DNA of 64,000 nt from an uncultured Chromatiaceae bacterium (GTDB lineage: Bacteria; Pseudomonadota; Gammaproteobacteria; Tenderiales; Tenderiaceae). Position 1 is the first letter of the stretch. Every line of letters starts with the position of its first letter. Of the stretch, positions 47,802-56,356 are shown piece after piece. The notes under the pieces were generated by a model, which made no database searches, was not told the origin of the DNA, and worked only from the letters and a program-made list of their open reading frames with translations. The DNA is taken from NCBI GenBank assembly GCA_945787735.1, contig CALZIQ010000002.1, forward strand, positions 1 to 64,000, read 5' to 3'. The position numbers were made by a program, and so were the translations under genes.

Positions 47802-47949
47802 CGTGCTATTGAGCACGGTTGATGGTGTCAGGCTGCTTTGGGCTTCTGTTATCAATCGGTTGGGGAAATGGCTGCTACTTCCTGCTAAACGATTTTGGTT
47901 GGCAGGTATCAAGTGATTTTTTTATTCATATGACAAAGGATTGATCAAA
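47802..47949 (+). other. Leader or small-RNA region after the sigma-54 promoter
   Basis: About 140 bases separate the predicted start site (near 47812) from the acyltransferase start. They contain a possible hairpin (CCTGC/GCAGG, about 47882-47907) and a T7 run near 47918-47924, but no convincing terminator. In E. coli the GlrR target next to this operon is the small RNA GlmY, so this stretch may encode a small RNA or be the 5' leader of the acyltransferase mRNA. No GlmY-like sequence was recognised. Confidence 0.4.
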
Positions 47950-48726
47950 TTGGATACATTTTCGAACTTGTTTCAGCAGAATTTTGAGATCGTCAAGGCA
48001 GTGAGCCCTAGTTTGATTGACGAAGCCTACAAACTGAGATACCAGGTTTACTGTGAAGAAAAGGGTTATGAAGATGCAACCCGCTACCCAGACGGGCGTG
48101 AGATTGATGAATATGACAATCGTGCCGTTCACAGCCTGGTAAGGCATCGCCATAGTGGTATTTATGTGGGGGTGGTTAGATTGGTGTTGCCGCAACTTTC
48201 CGGTGTCGATTGTATGCTGCCGACAGAAGAGCATTGTGGATTAAACCTGGCAGAATCCCATCCGCGTTTAGCCAAATTGTCTAGGTATTCGGTTGGTGAG
48301 ATTTCCCGTTTTTCTGTCTCAAAAGTATTTCGCCGTCGCATCGCAGAAGAAGGGCTTATCTGGGGTGTATGCCAGGATGGCGAAAGTTACAATTCAAATT
48401 TTTTCCCAGGATATGACCGGCGACATTTACCGATGATTACCCTTGGTTTAATTTCTGCCGTGTTTAGCATGGCTGCCGAGCATGGTCTTGAGTATTGCTA
48501 CGCGGCAATGGAGCCAACACTGCTAAGGTTGTTAAAGCGTTTTGGTATCAACTTTCAGGCCCTGTCTATGCCAGTTGACTATCATGGCATGAGGGTGCCT
48601 GCGGTTATTCAAGCGAAGGATATATTCAAGGCCATGCATGAACATCCCGAGTTACGTGATATTGCCGCAGGATATCTCTCCGGTGATCAGGATGATTATT
48701 CCCAAAATCAGCGTGTTGCCGTCTAA
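47950..48726 (+). CDS. PEP-CTERM/exosortase-associated acyltransferase (GNAT-like)
   Basis: The 258-residue product resembles the TIGR03694 family of N-acyltransferases linked to exosortase systems. Features are FEIVKAVSPSLIDEAYKLRYQVYCEEKGYED (in two parts, about residues 10-40), EIDEYDNRAVHSLVRH, EISRFSVSKVFRRR and YCYAAMEPTLLRLLKRFGI. It is related to autoinducer-synthase-like GNAT proteins. AAGGA at 47936-47940 lies 9 bases before TTG 47950, better than TTG 47941. No exosortase or PEP-CTERM substrate is in the window. A sigma-54 promoter precedes it. Confidence 0.85.
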   Translation: MDTFSNLFQQNFEIVKAVSPSLIDEAYKLRYQVYCEEKGYEDATRYPDGREIDEYDNRAVHSLVRHRHSGIYVGVVRLVLPQLSGVDCMLPTEEHCGLNLAESHPRLAKLSRYSVGEISRFSVSKVFRRRIAEEGLIWGVCQDGESYNSNFFPGYDRRHLPMITLGLISAVFSMAAEHGLEYCYAAMEPTLLRLLKRFGINFQALSMPVDYHGMRVPAVIQAKDIFKAMHEHPELRDIAAGYLSGDQDDYSQNQRVAV

Positions 48727-48734
48727 CTAATTGT

Positions 48735-48770
48735 ACCGGCAGCAGCGGGTTGCTGTCGGTCTGCCTTTTC
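48735..48770 (+). terminator. Likely terminator after the acyltransferase gene
   Basis: ACCGGCAGCA (48735-48744) pairs with TGCTGTCGGT (48751-48760), with one G-T pair, across GCGGGT. CTGCCTTTTC follows, a short T tract. It lies 8 bases after the stop codon. Confidence 0.65.
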
Positions 48771-48850
48771 ATGATGGCGCTCAAGTGCGTTATCATTCCA
48801 ATTCGATTACTATCCCTCTTGCTTGTTGTTAGTTACAAGAGGAATAGCCC

Positions 48851-49636
48851 TTGGTATCACAAGACCGCAATTTCGATGATCTAAGTCAGCGTTTTGCCCG
48901 CAATATCTATGGTAGTGCCAAGGGTGAAATCCGTCTGGCTATTGTGTGGCAACATCTTCTGAAAGCCTTACCCCAGATAAACGCTGATCGTCATTTACGC
49001 ATTTTGGATGCAGGTTGTGGTTTTGGTCAGATGGGCTTACGTCTTGCCGATCTTGGACACACCTTAGTGCTGAATGATCTTTCTGAAAATATGTTGTCTG
49101 TGGCACGTGAACAATTTTCACAACAACAGCCCCAGGCAAATGTGGATTTCCTGCATCTGCCTGTACAGGCATTATCAGTCGATGAGTTGGGGCAGTTCGA
49201 CCTGGTATTGTTTCATGCTGTGTTGGAATGGCTGGCACAGCCAAAACAGACACTGAAAAAATTGCTTGGTCTGATCAAGCCCGGTGGACATCTGTCACTC
49301 ATGTTTTATAACCGCGATGCCTTGGTCTTTCGTAACCTGATTCGTGGAAACTGGCGCAAGGTGGAGAGTGGTGTGCTGCAGGGTGAGGAAGGTGGTCTCA
49401 CTCCTTACCACCCGCTAAGCTTGCAAGAGGTTGAAGGCTGGCTGCAAGAGTGGCGCATGCCCGTGCTGAGTCATGCCGGTGTGCGGGTGATTTATGATTA
49501 TATGGAAAAGCGACTGCGTGACAGCCGGCCGCTAGAAGAAACTGTGCGAGTCGAAATGGAATATGCCTGCCAGGAGCCATACCTGCATCTGGGGCGTTAC
49601 CTGCATGTAGTGACCGAGAAACGCGGAGCTCAGTGA
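48851..49636 (+). CDS. cmoM: tRNA cmo5U methyltransferase CmoM
   Basis: CmoM methylates carboxymethoxyuridine-34 of tRNA to the methyl ester. The 261-residue product begins VSQDRNFDDLSQRFARNIYG, close to the E. coli protein (QDRNFDDIAEKFSRNIYG). It has LDAGCGFGQMGL, LVLFHAVLEWLAQP, LSLMFYNRDAL, GVRVIYDYM and the ending QEPYLHLGRYLHV. Initiation at TTG 48851 is supported by AAGAGGA at 48837-48843. The old name is smtA. A small membrane-protein gene overlaps its stop. Confidence 0.93.
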   Translation: MVSQDRNFDDLSQRFARNIYGSAKGEIRLAIVWQHLLKALPQINADRHLRILDAGCGFGQMGLRLADLGHTLVLNDLSENMLSVAREQFSQQQPQANVDFLHLPVQALSVDELGQFDLVLFHAVLEWLAQPKQTLKKLLGLIKPGGHLSLMFYNRDALVFRNLIRGNWRKVESGVLQGEEGGLTPYHPLSLQEVEGWLQEWRMPVLSHAGVRVIYDYMEKRLRDSRPLEETVRVEMEYACQEPYLHLGRYLHVVTEKRGAQ

Positions 49637-49800
49637 TGGGCATGCTATTGGCCTTGCTGGTGTTTGGTGTAAGTGCGTTTGTTTGCCATCACCTGGCCGG
49701 TAAGCGTGGTTTGAAACCCGTATTTTGGGGTGTGCTGGGGTTTCTCTTTGGTCCCTTGGTGATACTTGTTGTGCTCTTTGCTAAGCCTGCGAAACATTAG
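49636..49800 (+). CDS. 54-residue two-helix membrane protein, unknown
   Basis: The frame starts by TGATG overlap with cmoM, implying translational coupling. The peptide has TM1 (MLLALLVFGVSAFVCHHLA), a short basic loop (GKRGLKP) and TM2 (VFWGVLGFLFGPLVILVVLF), ending in a Lys-rich tail. The G-x-N/K-P-x-FWG-x-x-G-x-x-FGP pattern resembles other small uncharacterised membrane proteins of proteobacteria. The function is unknown. Confidence 0.7.
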   Translation: MGMLLALLVFGVSAFVCHHLAGKRGLKPVFWGVLGFLFGPLVILVVLFAKPAKH

Positions 49801-50042
49801 CTGGTCGTCGGGTAAAAAATACTGCAAAACGGCATAGCAGATATACTCTGCATACTTCATTGAAATGTTTGGCTCGCTCGAGAAATGGCGCTGGAATGAG
49901 GCTTGCGTGATTAATTCTCATGATGTGACTATAGTTACAATAAGACCTTGTCCCTGATGGACAAATAAATAACAGAGGCTTGGTCTGATTTTGAAATAGG
50001 CTACGTTTTTGATGCTAGCAACTCGTATGCTAAGGAGGAAAA

Positions 50043-50357
50043 GTGAAGCGCCTTGCTTTAATGCTGATTCTCGCAGTTGTCTTTTCACCTCTGGTGGTGC
50101 ATTCCGCTTCATTGGGTAAATATTCTGACCCCCCTGTACCTGCAAGTCCGGAGCGATATGTTCAACCCGGGCAGGTTAAGCAACGTCTAAATCAAAAAAT
50201 GGAGGAGGCTATCGAGCGTCTGAATGCTATGCCGTCAGAGGAAAGAAAAAAATGGATTCACTATTATGTGTTGAAAATGCAGGCGGCACAAAAAAAGGGT
50301 AACTATCTGGAATCCGGCTACTACAGCGGCATTCTAGCTGGGGTTGGTGTGGAGTAG
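50043..50357 (+). CDS. Small exported protein, unknown
   Basis: The 104-residue protein has a signal peptide (MKRLALMLILAVVFSPLVVH, cleavage near HSA-SLG), a Pro-rich mature start (YSDPPVPASPERYVQPGQ) and a helical middle (LNQKMEEAIERLNAMPSEER). AAGGAGG precedes the GTG start, a very strong ribosome site. It is followed by another unknown gene after 9 bases, and the two are probably co-transcribed. No family is recognised. Confidence 0.72.
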   Translation: MKRLALMLILAVVFSPLVVHSASLGKYSDPPVPASPERYVQPGQVKQRLNQKMEEAIERLNAMPSEERKKWIHYYVLKMQAAQKKGNYLESGYYSGILAGVGVE

Positions 50358-50366
50358 GGAGGTGTG

Positions 50367-50855
50367 ATGAAAAAGCTGATGTTGATTCTTCTAATGGTGT
50401 TGGTCCCTTGTTATGCCATCGCTGATGAAATTGCTGATGCCAACAAGGAGCATCAGCTTGCTTTGCCCGATGACCCAGAAGAATTTGCAGATCTTGATTT
50501 CGATAATTTAATCAATGATATCGCAGACTCACAAAGCATGATTGACAAGTCGAAGCAAACGCTTGAACGGATTGAAAATGAGTTCTGGTATGTCATCGTG
50601 TTGGCTTGTCTGAGCGTTATTTCGTTATTGATTGTGCTTCACTATTTAAAGCTCAGGCAGGATGCAGCCCCGAGGGACTTTGTCAGTGCGGCAGGATTGT
50701 CGATGATAATTTTTGGCACGATTATTTTAGTGTTGATCGTTGATACCTCAGAACAGCTTACTGCTGCCATCGGAATCTTGGGGGCTATTGCGGGTTACCT
50801 GTTTCGGACTGCACAAGAAGGTAGCAGGGAGAAAAATTTACAGCAGGAGCCATGA
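50367..50855 (+). CDS. Inner-membrane protein with signal peptide, unknown
   Basis: The 162-residue protein has an N-terminal signal (MKKLMLILLMVLVPCYAIA). A short acidic periplasmic part follows (DDPEEFADLDFDNLINDIAD) with a helical stretch to about residue 70. Two or three membrane segments come next (FWYVIVLACLSVISLLIVLH, LSMIIFGTIILVLIVD, LTAAIGILGAIAGYLF) and a polar tail. GGGAGGT precedes the start. It pairs with the small exported protein just upstream. No domain is recognised. Confidence 0.72.
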   Translation: MKKLMLILLMVLVPCYAIADEIADANKEHQLALPDDPEEFADLDFDNLINDIADSQSMIDKSKQTLERIENEFWYVIVLACLSVISLLIVLHYLKLRQDAAPRDFVSAAGLSMIIFGTIILVLIVDTSEQLTAAIGILGAIAGYLFRTAQEGSREKNLQQEP

Positions 50856-50864
50856 CAAAGCTGA

Positions 50865-51320
50865 TCACATTAACGAAATGGGTTTTTCATGTGTGACTGT
50901 AGAGTTTTTCGCAAGCAAGGTTTGTCGCTCCAGAATGTCGGCAAGCGTAAACACAGACAACACTTCCATAAAGCTGTCGTGAGCGCGGTGCAGCAAATGT
51001 TCAAGCACACAGTCTGATTCCAGCATGCAGGTGCTGCCTGTATCAAAGCATTCCACCAACGCCATGTTTTTCTCGGTCTCTCTCACCACATCGGCGATGA
51101 AAATTTTATTGGCTGGAACACCGAGCATGAGTCCACCGCTTCTGCCCCGCGTAGAGTGAATAAAGCCAGCAACGGACAGCGTATGCACAATCTTCATTAA
51201 ATGGTTGCGAGAGATGTGGTAGTGGCGGCTGATATCATCAATGGTGACGCGTTTATCATTATGCTGGCCGAGATAAATCAGTACCCGCAAGGCATAATCG
51301 GTAAATTTTGTAAGTTGCAT
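50865..51320 (-). CDS. nsrR: Rrf2-family regulator, NsrR type
   Basis: The 151-residue protein has the Rrf2 winged helix (MQLTKFTDYALRVLIYLGQH, ISRNHLMKIVHTLSVAGFI, RGRSGGLMLGVPA). Three cysteines in the order C-x6-C-x5-C (about residues 91-105, ECFDTGSTC then ESDC) should hold an Fe-S cluster. The DYALRVLIYL start, NHLMKIVH recognition helix and cysteine layout fit NsrR, the nitric-oxide-sensing repressor. IscR-type proteins have different Cys spacing. Its targets are not evident in the window. Confidence 0.85.
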   Translation of the reverse strand: MQLTKFTDYALRVLIYLGQHNDKRVTIDDISRHYHISRNHLMKIVHTLSVAGFIHSTRGRSGGLMLGVPANKIFIADVVRETEKNMALVECFDTGSTCMLESDCVLEHLLHRAHDSFMEVLSVFTLADILERQTLLAKNSTVTHEKPISLM

Positions 51321-51500
51321 GCTTGTGTTCTAAACCCCGCTTTAATCGCTTGCCCTTAGAACATGGATTTAAATTACATTATTTCCGTGCCGAGCGAAAG
51401 CCACACTAAGCAATATTTTTTTTAAACAGGGAGATGACGCAGTCGCAAAGCTGCAATAACGCAGTGCAATGCTCATGAATTTTTAATCGATCAGCGTGGA

Positions 51501-52358
51501 TTAGCTGTTGTGCAAACTCTCAGCTACGTAGAGGGTGTTTTGTAACAGGGTGGCAATGGTCATCGGGCCAACACCGCCAGGCACGGGGGTAATCCAGCTG
51601 GCGTTTTGCACAGCGGATTCGAATTCCACATCACCCACCAATTTACCGTTGTCGAGGCGGTTGATGCCAACATCGATGACAATGGCGCCGGGTTTAATCC
51701 AGTCGCCTGGAATGAAGTTGGGTTTACCCACGGCCACCACCACCAGATCAGCACGGCGCACATGGCCTTCCAGATTTTTGGTAAAGCGGTGGCAAGTAGT
51801 GACGGTGCAGCCAGCCAATAATAACTCTAGCCCCATCGGGCGGCCGACGATGTTGGAGGCACCCACGATCACCGCTTCCATACCGCGAATATCTTCACCA
51901 GTGTGTTCCAGCAGGGTCATCACGCCATAGGGCGTGCAGGGGCGCAGTTGTGGAATGCGCTGGACCAGGCGGCCGACGTTGTAGGGGTGAAAGCCGTCCA
52001 CGTCCTTGTCCGGGTGAATGCGATCAACCACCACTTCAGAATCGATATGCTGCGGCAAGGGCAGTTGCACCAGAATGCCGTCAATCTCATCATCATTGTT
52101 GAGTTGGTCGATAATACCCAGGAGTTCCTCTTGAGAGGTCTCTGCCGGAAGGTCGAAGGATTTGGAGACAAAGCCCACCTCGGCGCAGGACTTGCGCTTG
52201 TTTTTGACGTAGACCTGTGAGGCGGCATCTGAACCCACCAGTACCACAGCCAGCCCCGGGGCTCGTTCGCCCTTGGCAAGACGGTGATCGACGCGCTGTT
52301 TGACGTTTTGGCGGACTTCGGCGGCGATGGCCTTGCCATCAATGATCTTGGCTGTCAT
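51501..52358 (-). CDS. folD: Bifunctional methylenetetrahydrofolate dehydrogenase/cyclohydrolase
   Basis: FolD interconverts 5,10-methylene- and 10-formyl-THF. The 285-residue product has the folate site with catalytic Lys ([18 protein letters not shown], about residue 50-60), [15 protein letters not shown], the [14 protein letters not shown] loop, the NADP motif [17 protein letters not shown] and the closing [19 protein letters not shown]. Met 5 of the open frame (ATG 52358) is the better start by homology. It is monocistronic, upstream of nsrR on the same strand. Confidence 0.97.
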   Translation of the reverse strand: MTAKIIDGKAIAAEVRQNVKQRVDHRLAKGERAPGLAVVLVGSDAASQVYVKNKRKSCAEVGFVSKSFDLPAETSQEELLGIIDQLNNDDEIDGILVQLPLPQHIDSEVVVDRIHPDKDVDGFHPYNVGRLVQRIPQLRPCTPYGVMTLLEHTGEDIRGMEAVIVGASNIVGRPMGLELLLAGCTVTTCHRFTKNLEGHVRRADLVVVAVGKPNFIPGDWIKPGAIVIDVGINRLDNGKLVGDVEFESAVQNASWITPVPGGVGPMTIATLLQNTLYVAESLHNS

Positions 52359-52558
52359 GGTCGGGTCCAAATTCCCATGCTGGAAAAGCGGCCAAGGATA
52401 CCAGATATGGCGCGCTGGCTGAACGGGTAACCCCGCCGGTATCAGGTCTATGGGCCTTGTAGGCGAGAAGTGATATGAAGTTTTGCAAGATGTTCGGGAT
52501 ATTTTTGTGATATTTGGGTCTTAACATGAAGGCGTGTCAAACAAGTCGGAGAAGTTCA

Positions 52559-53155
52559 ATGCAATTTTCAAAGAATGGAATTTTCCTGTGGGCAGCTATT
52601 ACGCTGCTGATTTCGCTGCCGGCTCGGGCCGAAGTAGAGAGTGCAATTTTCGCCGGCGGTTGTTTTTGGTGTGTGGAAAGTGATTTCGACAAGGTCGAAG
52701 GTGTGCTTGGCACCACCTCGGGCTACATTGGTGGCCAGTTGAAAAATCCTAGTTACAAGCAAGTTTCGAGAGGTGGCACCGGTCACACCGAAGCAGTAAA
52801 AATTGATTTCAATCCGGAGCAGGTCAGCTATCGTGAATTGGTGGATCATTTTTGGCGCACCATCGATCCGACGGTGAAAAACCGTCAGTTCTGCGATCAC
52901 GGCGACCAGTATCGTACCGGTATCTTTTATCTGGATGAGGCGCAGCACAACGCTGTTCTGGCGTCTAAAGCGGCCGTCGAAAAGAGCAAATCGTTTAAAC
53001 AGCCTATCGTCACCGAGATCACTCAGGCGAGTGAGTTCTATCCAGCCGAGGAGTACCACCAGGACTACCACAATAAAAACCCGATTCGCTACAAGTACTA
53101 TCGATGGAATTGTGGCCGCGATCAGCGCTTGGCTGAATTGTGGGATAAGGGCTGA
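52559..53155 (+). CDS. msrA: Exported peptide methionine sulfoxide reductase MsrA
   Basis: MsrA reduces methionine S-sulfoxide. The 198-residue product has a signal peptide (FLWAAITLLISLPARA, cleavage before EVES), the catalytic motif FAGGCFWCVESDFDK (about residue 30), GYIGGQLKNPSYKQV, GHTEAVKIDF, DQYRTGIFYLDE and YHQDYHNKNP. The signal suggests repair of oxidised periplasmic proteins rather than the cytosolic role of E. coli MsrA. GGAGA precedes ATG 52559. Its stop abuts the stop of the convergent ABC permease gene. Confidence 0.93.
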   Translation: MQFSKNGIFLWAAITLLISLPARAEVESAIFAGGCFWCVESDFDKVEGVLGTTSGYIGGQLKNPSYKQVSRGGTGHTEAVKIDFNPEQVSYRELVDHFWRTIDPTVKNRQFCDHGDQYRTGIFYLDEAQHNAVLASKAAVEKSKSFKQPIVTEITQASEFYPAEEYHQDYHNKNPIRYKYYRWNCGRDQRLAELWDKG

Positions 53156-54364
53156 TTATTCGTGACGCAAGGCTTCGATGGGATCGAGCCTTGCCGCTTT
53201 GCGTGCTGGGAAATAACCAAACACTACCCCCACCAGGGCTGAGAACAAAAAGGCGAGTAAGATAATGCCGCCATCTAGAATCAACGGTACCTTGAGCAGC
53301 CCCGCCAGGAATGATGAGGTGGTGAGTGCTAAGAGAATGCCGATGACGCCACCTACCGAAGACAGCACCACCGCCTCCACCAAAAACTGACGTTGTACAT
53401 CACGCTCCAGTGCGCCGATAGCCAGACGGATGCCAATCTCGCGCGTGCGTTCGGTTACCGACACCAGCATGATATTCATGATGCCAATGCCGCCCACCAC
53501 CAAGCTCACTGCTGCCACCGCGCCCAGCAGTGAGGTCATGACCTCGGTTGTGCCGGTCATGGTGCGGGCAATCTCTTTCATATCGATAATGCTGAAATCG
53601 TCCTCATCACTGGGGCTGATGTGACGTCGCTCGCGCATCAACAGCTGCATATCTCGTTTTGCCTTGGCAGTGCCGGCCGCTTCATGGGCAGAGAGATAGA
53701 TGTGACTGATTGCCTGTGAGCCGGAGATCAGGCGCCAGTGGGCGCGTAGCGGCATGAGCACAACATCATCTTGATCCGACCCCATGGCCGACTGACCTTT
53801 GCTAGCGAGCACGCCGATGACCTGGCAAGCAATTTTACCCAGACGGATGGTTTCCCCCAACGGGTTCTGATAGCCGAATAACTCACGCCGCAGGGTTTCA
53901 CCCATCAGACAGACAGGCGCACCGGCACGCTGCTCGCTTTCACTCATTGTGCGCCCGGCAGCCAGGCTCCAGTTACGCACAGTGAGGTAGTCGTTTTCTA
54001 TACCGCTGACGCTAGTGGTCCAGTTGTTATTACCATAAACCACGGTGAGTGCCTTGTTGTTGTAACCCGAGGCGGCGGCGATGGCGGGCAGCTCTTGTCG
54101 CAGTGCTTGGGCATCTGCCAGCTCCAGCGGTTTGGCGGCGCCGCGCGAGCCGCGTACAAAACGCTGGCCGGGACGCAGAATCAACATGTTACTGCCCAGG
54201 CTTTCTATCTGGGCGCTGATCTTGGCAGTGGTGCCGTTGCCGATGGTCACCATGGTAATGACCGAGGCGACGCCGATGATGATGCCGAGCATGGTCAGGG
54301 ACGAGCGTAATAAGTTACGCCGGATCTCGCGTAAGGCTAACGTAAGCGTGCTCCACCACATCAA
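53156..54364 (-). CDS. MacB/FtsX-type ABC transporter permease
   Basis: The 402-residue protein has an N-terminal TM helix (RNLLRSSLTMLGIIIGVASVI), a periplasmic MacB core domain (about residues 45-260, GSNMLILRPGQRF, GYQNPLGETIRL, QSAMGSDQDDVVLMPL) and three C-terminal TM helices (AVAAVSLVVGGIGIMNIMLV, VVLSSVGGVIGILLALTTS, LLAFLFSALVGVVFGYFPAR). The closing KAARLDPIEALRHE is typical. In this operon ATPase and permease are separate polypeptides. It overlaps the ATPase gene by 4 bases. Confidence 0.92.
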   Translation of the reverse strand: MMWWSTLTLALREIRRNLLRSSLTMLGIIIGVASVITMVTIGNGTTAKISAQIESLGSNMLILRPGQRFVRGSRGAAKPLELADAQALRQELPAIAAASGYNNKALTVVYGNNNWTTSVSGIENDYLTVRNWSLAAGRTMSESEQRAGAPVCLMGETLRRELFGYQNPLGETIRLGKIACQVIGVLASKGQSAMGSDQDDVVLMPLRAHWRLISGSQAISHIYLSAHEAAGTAKAKRDMQLLMRERRHISPSDEDDFSIIDMKEIARTMTGTTEVMTSLLGAVAAVSLVVGGIGIMNIMLVSVTERTREIGIRLAIGALERDVQRQFLVEAVVLSSVGGVIGILLALTTSSFLAGLLKVPLILDGGIILLAFLFSALVGVVFGYFPARKAARLDPIEALRHE

Positions 54365-55035
54365 CTTAGATCCTGTTGAATGGTGCCGTCGAGAAAGTGT
54401 ACAACGCGTCGGGCGTAGTTTGCGATATCGGCTTCGTGAGTGACCATGATCACCGTCAGGCCCCGCTCGCGGTTGAGTGAGGTGAGCAGCTCCATGATTT
54501 CGTGACCGCGGGCGCTGTCCAGGTTGCCGGTGGGCTCATCTGCCAGCAGTACTGCCGGGTTAGTGATCAGGGCGCGGGCGATGGCAACGCGTTGTTGCTG
54601 GCCGCCGGAGAGTTCCGCCGGGGTGTGGTGTTCGCGACCTTCCAGACCCACGGCCGCCAGCGCGGCACGGGCTTGTTCATGACGCTCGCGTTTGGCTGTT
54701 TTGCGGTAGACCAAAGGGAGTTCTACGTTTTCCAGTGCCGTGGTGCGTGCCAGCAGGTTAAAGCCCTGAAAGACAAAACCGATGAAATGACGACGTAGCA
54801 GGGCGCGTTGGTTGCGGCTTAAGTCTGCGACGGCCGTGCCCTGAAACAGATATTCACCCTGGCTGGGGCTGTCGAGGCAGCCAAGGATGTTCATGCAGGT
54901 GGATTTGCCCGAACCGCTCGGGCCCATCATGGCGACGAACTCACCTTCGTTTATGGTCAAGTCAACGTTGTGAAGCGCCTGTACACTTGCCGTGCCCTTA
55001 CCGTAAATTTTGTTCAGTTGGTGTAGCTCAATCAT
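54361..55035 (-). CDS. ABC transporter ATP-binding protein (MacB/LolD type)
   Basis: The 224-residue ATPase has the Walker [19 protein letters not shown] (about residue 38), Q-loop [10 protein letters not shown], signature [15 protein letters not shown], Walker [13 protein letters not shown] and H-loop VTHE. The NILGCLD and GNLDS stretches are typical of the MacB/LolD group, which work mechanically on periplasmic substrates. It is the middle gene of adaptor-ATPase-permease. Confidence 0.95.
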   Translation of the reverse strand: MIELHQLNKIYGKGTASVQALHNVDLTINEGEFVAMMGPSGSGKSTCMNILGCLDSPSQGEYLFQGTAVADLSRNQRALLRRHFIGFVFQGFNLLARTTALENVELPLVYRKTAKRERHEQARAALAAVGLEGREHHTPAELSGGQQQRVAIARALITNPAVLLADEPTGNLDSARGHEIMELLTSLNRERGLTVIMVTHEADIANYARRVVHFLDGTIQQDLS

Positions 55036-56285
55036 CGAGGCCCGCCTGCCACATCCACCAGCACAGCCACGCCGGGTTCTAGTTCATCGGAGAGGAGTTG
55101 CGTCATGCGGCCATCGCTGGCACCGGTGCTGACTTCGATGACAGCGGGTTGTCCGTCGCGTTCGACCCAGACCTGTTTGATCTTGCCGTTTCGCGTACCT
55201 TGGTTGCGTTGACGTGAGCCCCAGCGGGGGAAGAGCTGGTCCATGAATCCGGTTTGTTCATTGCTCTGAGATTGCGGTGGCACAAAACGCAGGGCGGCAT
55301 TGGGGACTAACAATGCATTGTCGATCTGCTGCACGATGATCTCGGCGGTGGCAGTCATGCCGGGGCGCAATAACATCGCTTCATTATCCAGCGACAAAAC
55401 GGTTTCATAGCTGACCACGCCGCCTTCAGTCATCGGTGCCAACCGTACCTGTGTGATCTCAGCCGGAAAGATTTGATCGCTATAAGCATCAACACTAAAG
55501 CTGGCCGACTGGCCTTTACGCACCTTGCCGATGTCGGCTTCGTCCACCGCTACACTGAGTTCCATCTGAGTCAGGTTCTCGGCTAGGATGAACAGCACGG
55601 GTGCTTGCAGTGAGGCGGCCACTGTCTGGCCAGGTTCGATCTGGCGTTTGAGCACAATGCCGTTAATCGGCGAACGAATCACGGCCTTGGCAAGCCGCGT
55701 CTGTTCCACATCCAGCGTGGCCTTGGCCTGGGATACTTGAGCCTTGGCGCTGGCCTGATCGGCATTGGCGCGGGCGAAACCGGCCTGGGCGGCGTCCAGA
55801 TCCTGAGGTGGGCAGAGCCCCTGTTTTGACAGGGTTTGGCAACGCTTCAGTTTCAGTTGGGTCTCGAGCACTGTGGCGGCCGCCTGTTCCACTCCTGCTT
55901 TAGCCACCTCGAGGGCGGCACGGGCCTGCACTACACGGGCCTGTTGTTCGTCGGTGTTGAGGCGTGCCAATACTTGGCCTATTTTGACGCGGTCGTTGAA
56001 ATCTACCAGCACCCTGTCGATGGTGCCTGATATTTCGCTGCCCACTTCAACCTGGTTAAGCGGTTCCAGGCTGCCGGTAGCGGTAACGGTGACAGTTAGA
56101 TCGCCGCGACTCACTTCGGCAGTGATGAATTGCAGGGTTTGTTTGTCATTGTTGCCTGGTAGCATCAGCCAGGTGATGATCACTGCGCCTATGATTAGTA
56201 TTGCGATGAGCTTGCCGCGACGGCGGGGGCGCTCCTGGGCCATGATCTGTTGGATCTCGCCGGTATCTTGTTTGGGGTTGGGCAT
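55032..56285 (-). CDS. MacA-like periplasmic adaptor (membrane fusion protein)
   Basis: The 417-residue protein has a signal anchor (LIAILIIGAVIITWLML, about residues 24-40). The lipoyl/barrel-sandwich halves (GSLEPLNQVEVGSEISGTID, VIRSPINGIVLKRQIEPGQ) flank an alpha hairpin (about residues 110-195, rich in Ala/Gln), followed by beta-barrel and membrane-proximal domains. It would link the MacB-like transporter to an outer-membrane TolC-type channel, which is not in the window. Substrates could be macrolides, peptides or lipids. It is the first gene of the minus-strand operon. Confidence 0.92.
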   Translation of the reverse strand: MPNPKQDTGEIQQIMAQERPRRRGKLIAILIIGAVIITWLMLPGNNDKQTLQFITAEVSRGDLTVTVTATGSLEPLNQVEVGSEISGTIDRVLVDFNDRVKIGQVLARLNTDEQQARVVQARAALEVAKAGVEQAAATVLETQLKLKRCQTLSKQGLCPPQDLDAAQAGFARANADQASAKAQVSQAKATLDVEQTRLAKAVIRSPINGIVLKRQIEPGQTVAASLQAPVLFILAENLTQMELSVAVDEADIGKVRKGQSASFSVDAYSDQIFPAEITQVRLAPMTEGGVVSYETVLSLDNEAMLLRPGMTATAEIIVQQIDNALLVPNAALRFVPPQSQSNEQTGFMDQLFPRWGSRQRNQGTRNGKIKQVWVERDGQPAVIEVSTGASDGRMTQLLSDELEPGVAVLVDVAGGPR

Positions 56286-56356
56286 GAATTATTCTGCGCT
56301 GTGATTTTTGTTTGATGATGAACTATGCGTGGCTGTTGCTCAATATGTTCAATGCG

